From positions 1 through 8,965 of the forward strand of contig QIGA01000063.1 of NCBI GenBank assembly GCA_003229915.1: a stretch of DNA of 8,965 bases, in the 5' to 3' direction. Below the pieces are notes generated by a model. That model saw only the letters and a list, made by a program, of their open reading frames with translations, was not told the DNA's origin and made no database searches. The position numbers and the translations under genes are program-made. This document shows positions 1 to 5,031 of this stretch, piece after piece. How positions within the stretch are numbered: the stretch's first letter is position 1; the number at the start of each line of letters is the position of its first letter. Origin of the DNA: Chloroflexota bacterium (GTDB lineage: Bacteria; Chloroflexota; Dehalococcoidia; SZUA-161).

Positions 1-278
1 GCTTTCCCTGAGGTAGCCACAACTACAAGGTCGACTTCGTGATGAGACGCTATCTCCTCGAGGGAAAGATGTTCGGCTTCCGTTATACCTCCGCCGGCCG
101 CGCCCAGTTCTGTGCAAACCAGTCTTGGCCTAAACTCTGCAACCTGCTCTCTCAGCAGTGAAATGTTCGCTCCACATCCCAGGGCAACTACGTCGAATCG
201 ATCGGGGAAAGCCCGAACGACCTCCAGCGTTTGCCGCCCAATTGATCCTGTGGAACCGAGGACTGCCAGCCTTTTCAT
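1..278 (-). CDS. dxr: 1-deoxy-D-xylulose 5-phosphate reductoisomerase, N-terminal part (runs off the left edge)
   Basis: Only about the first 92 residues are visible. The protein starts MKRLAVLGSTGSIG, the family's NADPH-binding Rossmann motif, followed by RQTLEVVRAFPDRFDVVAL and later VVVATSGKA, all typical of Dxr. The enzyme converts 1-deoxy-D-xylulose 5-phosphate to 2-C-methyl-D-erythritol 4-phosphate with NADPH in the cytosolic MEP isoprenoid pathway. The ATG at 278 overlaps the cdsA stop as ATGA, which implies translational coupling. An in-frame ATG at 290 would add MVPG, but the family normally begins just before the GSTGSIG motif, so 278 is preferred. It is the last visible gene of the rpsB operon. 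Its isoprenoid product feeds the substrate of the UppS enzyme encoded in the same run. Confidence 0.95.
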   Translation of the reverse strand, partial: MKRLAVLGSTGSIGRQTLEVVRAFPDRFDVVALGCGANISLLREQVAEFRPRLVCTELGAAGGGITEAEHLSLEEIASHHEVDLVVVATSGK

Positions 279-1102
279 CCCAGGAACCATCTCAGACCAT
301 AGTACACCACAACACCTGTGAAGACAATGCTGTCTAGACGATCGAGTATGCCCCCATGCCCCGGTATCAGACCTCCCGATTCCTTCACACCCGTGCCACG
401 CTTCAACTTAGACTCTACGAGGTCGCCTATCTGGGAGAAAATGCCAACGAGCGCCCCGATAAAGACCAACTTTTCATAACCCAGATCTATACCCAGGACG
501 AGCGCGAGGATTACAACAGCCGCAATGCCACCTACCAGACCACCGAGGGCTCCCTCCCACGTCTTTCCGGGAGATATGGTCGGCGCCAGCTTATGTTTAC
601 CAAAGGCGCGTCCGACAAAATAGGCAGTAGTGTCAACAGCGAAAGTAGAGAAAAGAGCGACCAGTACCCAGTCCCTCCCATCCCAATCGGGGGAATTCAT
701 CAGCAAAATCCAGTAGCTCAGGAGCCAGCCCATATAGAATATGCCCGCCAAGCTCCACGACCAACTGACGAAAGTACCTTCTCCACGCGAGCGCCAAAAA
801 AGCGCCAGAAGCAGCGATAGCACCACTGCTGAACTTACCAAGGCCGAGGTTACCAGAACCTGTGTGGTCTCGGAACCGTAGGAATACGCATAGTGCGCGT
901 TAGAAATGAAGAACAGCGTCCACAGCGTGCCGAAGAAGGTTAGAGGTCGCCATCTCTCCTGGGTAAACATAGCATAGAACTCAACCACTCCCAAAAGAGC
1001 AGCAACAGCTACCAAAAGGGAAAACCAGGGGGCACCAAACCAGATGGCAACAAAGATGATGGGCAGGAAGACTACCGCACTTAATACCCTTTGCCGGAGC
1101 AT
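275..1102 (-). CDS. cdsA: Phosphatidate cytidylyltransferase (CDP-diglyceride synthase)
   Basis: This 275-residue integral membrane protein makes CDP-diacylglycerol from CTP and phosphatidate, the branch point of phospholipid synthesis. Hydrophobic segments fill most of the chain, starting MLRQRVLSAVVFLPIIFVAI. Conserved blocks are FAVDTTAYFVGRAFGKHK (about 154-171), ISPGKTWEG (176-184) and the C-terminal CdsA signature at 231-257, SKLKRGTGVKESG followed by GLIPGHGGILDRLDS. One departure is visible: the signature has Glu241 where the family usually has Asp (KD to KE), read from a GAA codon. The length is normal. The start is an ATG with no strong Shine-Dalgarno sequence, 32 bases after the uppS stop. 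The stop shares ATGA with the dxr start. Pairing of uppS, cdsA and dxr is common in bacteria. Confidence 0.96.
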   Translation of the reverse strand: MLRQRVLSAVVFLPIIFVAIWFGAPWFSLLVAVAALLGVVEFYAMFTQERWRPLTFFGTLWTLFFISNAHYAYSYGSETTQVLVTSALVSSAVVLSLLLALFWRSRGEGTFVSWSWSLAGIFYMGWLLSYWILLMNSPDWDGRDWVLVALFSTFAVDTTAYFVGRAFGKHKLAPTISPGKTWEGALGGLVGGIAAVVILALVLGIDLGYEKLVFIGALVGIFSQIGDLVESKLKRGTGVKESGGLIPGHGGILDRLDSIVFTGVVVYYGLRWFLG

Positions 1103-1134
1103 TCGCTGATAAGAAACCGAGGACTCAAATCGCC

Positions 1135-1890
1135 TCAGACCTCTCTCGCCTCTCCTTCCGCTTTCAATCCACCGAAGCGTCTCTCTCGATGACTATACGC
1201 AATCAAAGCCTTCTCGATCTCCTTGTCACCGAAGTCCGGCCATAAGGTTGGTGTGGAGTAGAACTCGCTATAGGCGGCCTGCCAGATGAGAAAATTACTA
1301 ACTCTCATCTCGCCGCCAGTGCGAATAATCAGGTCTGGCTCAGGTACATCCGCAGTATAAAGGTAGCTACTGAATAGAGACTCAGTTATGTCGTCGGACG
1401 AAATACCAACCTCGATAATGCGACGGACCGCATCCAGAATCTCAGCGCGTCCACCATAATCAAAGGCGATGCTCAACGTCAGCCCCGTATTGTTCCGGGT
1501 CAACTCGATCGCCTCATGAATCTTATTCTGCAATTCCGGCGAAAGCCCCTTGAGCTTGCCCAAATAACCAAGCCTTACACCCTTCTTATGAAGGGCTTTC
1601 GTCTCGCGGTCGATCATCGCGGCCAGAATGTGGAGCAACCCGCTAACCTCTATGTCGGGGCGTCTCCAGTTCTCCGTAGAAAAAGCGTAGAGAGTGAGAT
1701 ATCTGACTTGATAACAATCGAAGCGCTCGACAGCGCGGCGGACATTGTCTGTGCCAGCACGATGACCGAAGAGCCGTGGCAAGCCACGCTTCTCTGCCCA
1801 TCTACCGTTACCGTCCATGATGATCGCTACGTGGTTCGGTAGAGGGTCTATCTTCTGCACAGATGCTGTCGTCGTCTTCGTCTCTACCAC
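1135..1890 (-). CDS. uppS: Undecaprenyl diphosphate synthase (cis-prenyltransferase)
   Basis: This 251-residue soluble enzyme adds isopentenyl diphosphate units in cis to farnesyl diphosphate, giving the C55 lipid carrier for cell-wall polymers. HVAIIMDGNGRWA sits at 20-32 with the catalytic Asp26, and FGHRAG carries His43. YAFSTENWRRP follows, then FDYGGR (usually NYGGR) and the C-terminal signature DLIIRTGGEMRVSNFLIWQ with AYSEFY. The second block reads RTGGE where many homologues have RTSGE. The start is a GTG at 1890 with AGGA upstream, 15 bases after the frr stop. The N-terminal dozen residues before LPNHVAIIMDG are Thr/Val-rich and not conserved. It lies between frr and cdsA in the operon. 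Confidence 0.97.
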   Translation of the reverse strand: MVETKTTTASVQKIDPLPNHVAIIMDGNGRWAEKRGLPRLFGHRAGTDNVRRAVERFDCYQVRYLTLYAFSTENWRRPDIEVSGLLHILAAMIDRETKALHKKGVRLGYLGKLKGLSPELQNKIHEAIELTRNNTGLTLSIAFDYGGRAEILDAVRRIIEVGISSDDITESLFSSYLYTADVPEPDLIIRTGGEMRVSNFLIWQAAYSEFYSTPTLWPDFGDKEIEKALIAYSHRERRFGGLKAEGEAREV

Positions 1891-1905
1891 CGCCCATCCT
1901 CACTC

Positions 1906-2466
1906 TTATAATTCCAGGAGCTCAGCTTCCTTGCCTTTCGCTATCTGATCACTCTCATCAGTGAATCTATCTGTGATTTGCTGCAATCGACCCAAAGCTC
2001 GCTTCTGCTCATCCTCGGATAGCTCTTTGCTGTCTTTGAGTTCGCGCAGCTTCTCCAACCCATCTCGCCTGACATTGCGGACTGCCACCTTGCCCTCTTC
2101 CACCCTTTTTCGCACCATTTTTACCAATTGATTACGCCGCTCTTCGGTAAGCTGAGGGATTGCAAGCCTGATTACATTGCCATCATTTGTTGGAGTGAGT
2201 CCAATATCTGACCTAAGAATCGCCTTATCTATGTTCGGCAGAATATCTCTTTCCCAAGGCTGAATGACGAGCATCCTGGCCTCAGGAACGGAGATGCTTG
2301 CGATTTGATTAAGTGGGACAGGAACACCATGATAATCGACTCGTATGTTATTCACAAGCCCAGGGCTGGCCCTACCGGTGCGAATGGCAGCCAAATCGTC
2401 CTTCAAAACTTCTACTGCTCTCCGCATCTTCCCTTCGGCACTTGTTAGAACATCCTCTTCGCTCAT
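1906..2466 (-). CDS. frr: Ribosome recycling factor
   Basis: This gives 186 residues from the ATG at 2466, close to the usual 185. RRF, together with EF-G, splits the post-termination ribosome. Conserved segments include LKDDLAAIRTGRASPGLV, VDYHGVPVPLNQIASISVPE, LVIQPWERDILPNIDKAI, SDIGLTPTNDGNVIRLAIPQLTEERR and KMVRKRVEEGKVAVRNVRRD. The first and last parts form the long three-helix bundle, with the small beta domain between them. The frame is open to a TTG at 2472. The ATG is preferred because AGGGG (2478-2474) lies seven bases upstream and the family starts near there. Unlike its neighbours, frr is separated from the preceding gene, pyrH, by 271 bases holding a repeat. The uppS start follows after 15 bases. 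Confidence 0.97.
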   Translation of the reverse strand: MSEEDVLTSAEGKMRRAVEVLKDDLAAIRTGRASPGLVNNIRVDYHGVPVPLNQIASISVPEARMLVIQPWERDILPNIDKAILRSDIGLTPTNDGNVIRLAIPQLTEERRNQLVKMVRKRVEEGKVAVRNVRRDGLEKLRELKDSKELSEDEQKRALGRLQQITDRFTDESDQIAKGKEAELLEL

Positions 2467-2477
2467 CTCCAATCCCC

Positions 2478-2491
2478 TATTCGTAGGAATA
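2478..2491. repeat. Short inverted repeat just upstream of the frr ribosome binding site
   Basis: TATTC and GAATA are separated by GTAG, making a 5-bp hairpin. Its distal arm touches the AGGGG Shine-Dalgarno of frr. It is A/T-rich and weak. It could partly hide the site or belong to the repeat element farther upstream. Chance is a real alternative. Confidence 0.3.
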
Positions 2492-2531
2492 ACCCACTAT
2501 GCCGCTTACCATCGGCACCACGGAGGATGAA

Positions 2532-2558
2532 AACGCTGTTGTTGGAACAACTGGCGTT
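2532..2558. repeat. Imperfect 27-bp palindrome in the pyrH-frr gap
   Basis: AACGC (2532-2536) pairs with GCGTT (2554-2558), and GTTGTT (2538-2543) with AACAAC (2546-2551), around a two-base centre. Read on the operon (minus) strand the hairpin is followed by TTTTC, so it could slow or partly end transcription between pyrH and frr. The T-run is short, so a full terminator is unlikely. It could equally be one arm of the adjacent repeat element. Confidence 0.55.
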
Positions 2559-2560
2559 CA

Positions 2561-2637
2561 AGGTTCCGTTCGTGGTGAACCCTTCGGCTTCGCTCAGGAA
2601 ACCATGCACGGCCCTTCGACAGGCTCGTGGCGAGTGA
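2561..2637. repeat. REP-like intergenic palindromic repeat with two CCCTTCG cores
   Basis: CCGTTCGTGGT (2566-2576) pairs with ACCATGCACGG (2601-2611) with one mismatch and one G-T pair, enclosing a core of the form CCCTTCGGCTTCGCTCAGG. A second CCCTTCG core follows, CCCTTCGACAGGCTCGTGG from 2612. Cores of this style (CCCTTCG, then GACAGGCTC or GCTTCGCTC) recur as dispersed intergenic repeats in several environmental bacterial genomes; that is recalled knowledge and was not searched here. It lies in an otherwise compact operon, in the only wide gap, which fits insertion of a mobile or amplified palindromic unit. A short open frame crosses it but looks like an artefact. Confidence 0.6.
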
Positions 2638-2714
2638 TTTAGAGTCCATTTTCGCAGCAATGCCAACTCAAGAGCCTCAATTCACTTGCCGAGCGTTGCC
2701 TTCTCGGGTGGTTG

Positions 2715-2746
2715 AGCGAGTCACCCTCCTCACGCGATTACTCGCT
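2715..2746. repeat. 7-bp inverted repeat around the pyrH stop codon
   Basis: AGCGAGT (2715-2721) and ACTCGCT (2740-2746) are perfect complements separated by 18 bases. In the mRNA the stem would include the last pyrH codons and stop. There is no T-run after it on the operon strand, so it is more like an mRNA 3'-end stabiliser or boundary than an intrinsic terminator. Confidence 0.35.
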
Positions 2747-3463
2747 ATCATGCACAAGGGTGCCCACGAGATCTCCTGCGATTACACGTGCAATGCTATT
2801 GGAAGCTTGAAGATCGAAAACCATTATTGGTAGATGATTATCCATACATAGAGAGAGGGCAGTAGAGTCCATCACCTCAAGCCTCATTTGCAATGCCTCT
2901 AGGTAGGTAAGTTGGTCATACTTTTTCGCCCCCGCGTTGGTCAAGGGGTCCGAGTCGTAAACCCCATCAACCCTGTTCTTGGCCATAAGCAGGACGTCAG
3001 CATTAATCTCCACTGCTCGCAGAGCGGCTGCGGTATCAGTAGTCATAAAAGGATTGCCAGTGCCTGCGGCAAAGATAACCACTCGCCCCTTCTCTAAGTG
3101 TCGAATAGCACGTCTTCGTGTGTAGGGCTCGGCAACTGCTTGGACAGTTATGGCACTTTGGCTTCGAGTGACTACCCCTTCCTTCTCCAGAGCATCCTGA
3201 AGAGCCAGGGCATTGATTATGGTAGCCAGCATGCCTGCATAGTCAGCGGTTGCTCGATCCATACCCCTACCCTGCGCAGCCTCCCCCCTCCAGATATTGC
3301 CCCCTCCAACCACGACAGCAACCTGAACACCACTGTCCACGACGTGCTTCAACTGCTCCGCGATATTCGCCACAGTTGAACTGTCGATACCATATTCGCT
3401 ACCACCCATGAGAGCCTCACCGCTGATCTTGATAAGAACGCGCTTGTATCCCGGCTTACCCAT
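2738..3463 (-). CDS. pyrH: UMP kinase
   Basis: This 241-residue amino-acid-kinase-fold enzyme phosphorylates UMP to UDP with ATP; bacterial PyrH is a hexamer distinct from eukaryotic UMP/CMP kinases. Motifs in order are KRVLIKISGEALMG (phosphate loop), VAVVVGGGNIWRG, MDRATADYAGMLATIINALALQDAL, the nucleotide-binding stretch GTGNPFMTTDTAAALRA, AKNRVDGVYDSDP and VMDSTALSLCMDN. The frame is open to a TTG at 3496. The ATG at 3463 is preferred because homologues begin a few residues before KRVLIKISGE. From this start the gene overlaps the tsf stop by 8 bases (ATGGGTAAG contains the TAA), so coupling to tsf is likely. The only purine-rich site, GGGGG, is rather far upstream. The order rpsB-tsf-pyrH-frr is a classic bacterial one. 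Confidence 0.97.
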   Translation of the reverse strand: MGKPGYKRVLIKISGEALMGGSEYGIDSSTVANIAEQLKHVVDSGVQVAVVVGGGNIWRGEAAQGRGMDRATADYAGMLATIINALALQDALEKEGVVTRSQSAITVQAVAEPYTRRRAIRHLEKGRVVIFAAGTGNPFMTTDTAAALRAVEINADVLLMAKNRVDGVYDSDPLTNAGAKKYDQLTYLEALQMRLEVMDSTALSLCMDNHLPIMVFDLQASNSIARVIAGDLVGTLVHDSE

Positions 3464-3971
3464 TCTGTATGTCTGCCCCCAACTCAAACCGAACAAACCT
3501 TCTTACCCTGATGTTCTCCCTGACTTTGGCCACAGTCTCAGCAATGATATCTGCAACCTTCTTGGATGGATCCTTTATAAACGGCTGGAGCAAAAGGCAA
3601 TCCTCAGCCGCGACCCCTTCGCCATCCGGACCATTCTCACGACTCACACAGCAAGGGGCAGTAGCGACCACCTGCATCGCCAGATCATGGGCCAACTCCT
3701 TAAACTCAGGCGTACGAGCAACGAAATCGCTCTCACAGTTTACTTCCACCAAGGCCCCGATCCGCCCACCGGTGTGAATATAACACTCAACCAGCCCTTG
3801 ACCTACAGCCCGATTCTCCTTCGTCTTAGCGATTTCATAGCCACGTTCTCTCAGCATAGTCGCAGCAGCAGCGAGCTCGCCTCCTGCCTCCTGCAAGGCC
3901 CGCTTGCACTCCATTATTCCAGCGCTGGTCTGCTCTCTCAATGCCTTTATCGCCTCAGTCGAAACCTGCAT
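3456..3971 (-). CDS. tsf: Translation elongation factor Ts, short form
   Basis: EF-Ts is the nucleotide-exchange factor that regenerates EF-Tu-GTP. At 171 residues it is far shorter than the E. coli protein (283). The N-terminal UBA-like domain is complete (IKALREQTSAGIMECKRALQEAGGE), followed by a core with GRIGALVEVNCESDFVART; the usual TDFVA reads SDFVA. The C-terminal block LLQPFIKDPSKKVADIIAET and ENIRVRRFVRFELG is also present. What is missing is the second core repeat and the coiled-coil insertion, as in the short EF-Ts known from Thermus, cyanobacteria and Chloroflexota. The AGGGGG ribosome site (3981-3976) overlaps the rpsB stop and lies four bases before the ATG. The stop overlaps the pyrH start. 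It is not truncated by mutation, since both ends are conserved. Confidence 0.97.
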   Translation of the reverse strand: MQVSTEAIKALREQTSAGIMECKRALQEAGGELAAAATMLRERGYEIAKTKENRAVGQGLVECYIHTGGRIGALVEVNCESDFVARTPEFKELAHDLAMQVVATAPCCVSRENGPDGEGVAAEDCLLLQPFIKDPSKKVADIIAETVAKVRENIRVRRFVRFELGADIQNG

Positions 3972-3979
3972 TTAGCCCC

Positions 3980-4780
3980 CTAACCTTGATTCTCCAAAGA
4001 GGTTGGCTGAACCTCATCGGGTTCGAAGATAGCCTCATAGTGTGCTGGCAACCCTTCCTCTTCTTCCGCCTCTTCCTTTTCCGCCAGCCGCTCAATGGCC
4101 TGCTTGCTTTCCAATACCGCGTCCGCAACAACACCGCAGAAAAGGGCCACAGCCCTGATAGCGTCGTCATTGCCTGGAATAGGATAGTCAATCTCATCGG
4201 GGTTACAATTCGTATCAACTATGGCAATGATTGGCACCCCAACTCGCTTGGCCTCGGCAACAGCATTTCTCTCCTTGGTGGGATCAATAATAAACAAAGC
4301 CCCTGGAATACGTTCCATTTCCTTGACCCCGCCAAGCAACCGGTTGAGATGCACCATCTCCTTCTCCAATTTCAACACTTCCTTCTTAGGTAAGCGTTCC
4401 AATTCACCTCTAGCCTTGCGGTCCTCCAAGCGAACCATGTAGTCAATTCGTGACTGAATTGTAGAGAAATTGGTAAGCATCCCACCCAGCCAGCGCTGAT
4501 TAACATAGAATACCCCGCAACGCTTGGCCTCTTTTTCCACTGCCTCTTGCGCCTGCTTCTTGCTACCGACAAAAATAATGTCCTCACCCCTCTCCACTAC
4601 CTCTCGCACAAAACTACAAGCTTTGCCAAGCAACGCAACGGTCTGCTCCAAATCGATGATATGGATACCGTTGCGTTGACTAAAGATATAAGGTTTCATC
4701 TTGGGATTCCACCGTGCCACCTGATGCCCAAAATGCACCCCGGCCTCCAGAAGCAACTTCATTGAAATAGGTTCTACCAT
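3980..4780 (-). CDS. rpsB: 30S ribosomal protein S2
   Basis: S2 is 266 residues here, a normal length for the bacterial protein on the back of the 30S head. The N-terminal signature MKLLLEAGVHFGHQVARWNPKM and RNGIHIIDLEQT are clear. FVGSKKQAQEAV and VNQRWLGGMLTNFSTI follow, then the second signature IPGALFIIDPTKERNAVAEA with VGVPIIAIVDTNCNPDEIDYPIPGNDDA. The C-terminus is an acidic tail (KEEAEEEEG and beyond), common but variable in S2. The ATG has AGGGGTAAGG (4800-4791) upstream. It is the first gene of the minus-strand operon. Its leader carries a perfect hairpin that could be an autoregulatory S2 site. A divergent promoter lies beyond. Confidence 0.98.
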   Translation of the reverse strand: MVEPISMKLLLEAGVHFGHQVARWNPKMKPYIFSQRNGIHIIDLEQTVALLGKACSFVREVVERGEDIIFVGSKKQAQEAVEKEAKRCGVFYVNQRWLGGMLTNFSTIQSRIDYMVRLEDRKARGELERLPKKEVLKLEKEMVHLNRLLGGVKEMERIPGALFIIDPTKERNAVAEAKRVGVPIIAIVDTNCNPDEIDYPIPGNDDAIRAVALFCGVVADAVLESKQAIERLAEKEEAEEEEGLPAHYEAIFEPDEVQPTSLENQG

Positions 4781-4813
4781 TTCCGAAAAACCTTACCCCT
4801 TCCAATCTAGCAC

Positions 4814-4839
4814 CGTGACACAGCTAAGAAACTGTCACG
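4814..4839 (-). promoter_or_regulatory. Leader hairpin upstream of rpsB, candidate ribosomal-protein leader
   Basis: On the minus strand CGTGACA and TGTCACG form a perfect 7-bp stem with a 12-base loop, ending 13 bases before the AGGGGTAAGG ribosome site. Ribosomal protein S2 is known to repress its own mRNA through leader structures in some bacteria. Whether this hairpin does so is an inference. As duplex DNA it could instead be a repressor operator, since the repeat is symmetrical. Confidence 0.4.
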
Positions 4840-4866
4840 TACTGGCCAATATAGATCGCCTCGATG

Positions 4867-4895
4867 AGTTTACCATAGGCAGATACAAAAGGCAA
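4867..4895 (-). promoter_or_regulatory. Possible sigma-A promoter for the rpsB operon
   Basis: On the minus strand TTGCCT (4895-4890) and TAAACT (4872-4867) are separated by exactly 17 bases, each matching four of six consensus positions. Transcription would start near 4860, giving a leader of about 80 bases that includes the hairpin. Other weak matches exist, so this is only the best-placed candidate. Confidence 0.35.
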
Positions 4896-4910
4896 GAGTG
4901 CGTGCTCTTG
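4893..4910. promoter_or_regulatory. Perfect inverted repeat overlapping the -35 box of the zinc-ribbon gene promoter
   Basis: CAAGAG, six bases, CTCTTG. The right arm shares TTG with the TTGACA box at 4908-4913, and the left arm touches the possible rpsB -35 on the other strand. A repressor bound here would block the plus-strand promoter. No known regulator is recognised for the site. It could be a chance 6-bp repeat. Confidence 0.35.
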
Positions 4911-4936
4911 ACAATACTGAGCCGAGATGCTAAATT
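4908..4936 (+). promoter_or_regulatory. Sigma-A promoter of the zinc-ribbon/dtd operon
   Basis: A perfect -35 TTGACA (4908-4913), a 17-base spacer and TAAATT (4931-4936, four of six matches) predict transcription starting near 4943. That is two bases before the CIRCE operator, the standard arrangement for HrcA-repressed sigma-A promoters. Both the boxes and the spacing are seen directly in the sequence. Confidence 0.8.
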
Positions 4937-4944
4937 ATTCTCAG

Positions 4945-4971
4945 TTAGCACTCAATGGCCATGAGTGCTAA
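4945..4971. promoter_or_regulatory. CIRCE heat-shock operator (HrcA binding site), perfect match
   Basis: TTAGCACTC, nine bases, GAGTGCTAA: all 18 conserved positions of the CIRCE consensus are present. HrcA binds this inverted repeat, with help from GroEL, and represses genes such as groESL and hrcA-grpE-dnaK until heat stress. Here it starts at about +3 of the promoter at 4908-4936. It therefore most likely controls the downstream FmdB-type and dtd genes. It lies well upstream of the divergent rpsB start, so an effect there is less likely. Confidence 0.93.
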
Positions 4972-4978
4972 TGCTATC

Positions 4979-5017
4979 AGGCCAGTCACGACGGCCTCCC
5001 TAAAGAGGCACTTTTTT
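4979..5017 (+). terminator. Attenuator-like leader: overlapping hairpins ending in T6
   Basis: Hairpin 2 is GCCTC (4994-4998), CCTAAA, GAGGC (5005-5009), then AC and six T's (5012-5017), which has the form of a weak intrinsic terminator. Hairpin 1 is AGGCC (4979-4983) with GGCCT (4993-4997). It uses the same bases as the 5' arm of hairpin 2, so the two exclude each other like an antiterminator and terminator. CCTC (4995-4998) could also pair with GAGG (5022-5025) of the ribosome site. All this sits between the CIRCE element and the start codon. No effector or known riboswitch class is recognised. The stems have only 5 bp. Confidence 0.45.
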
Positions 5018-5021
5018 GTGT

Positions 5022-5027
5022 GAGGTG
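5022..5027 (+). promoter_or_regulatory. Ribosome binding site that fixes the TTG start of the zinc-ribbon gene
   Basis: GAGGTG lies four bases before the TTG at 5032. An upstream GTG at 5020 would overlap this site and add RCKL before the conserved PIYDYEC. The site therefore supports TTG as the true start. Confidence 0.65.
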
Positions 5028-5031
5028 CAAG

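Noticed and set aside
356..820. 154-codon plus-strand open frame
   Set aside because: It lies fully antisense to cdsA, with no domain and no supporting start signal.
2463..2666. Open frame of 67 codons on the minus strand between pyrH and frr
   Set aside because: It runs through the palindromic repeat, overlaps the frr start, and its protein is just a translation of the repeat with no domain or good ribosome site.
3408..3983. 191-codon plus-strand open frame
   Set aside because: It is antisense to tsf and the pyrH start, both certain genes; its protein has no recognisable family features.
4945..4971. CIRCE as the control site of the rpsB operon
   Set aside because: It lies well over 150 bases from the rpsB start and behind the likely rpsB promoter, while it sits at about +3 of the plus-strand promoter.
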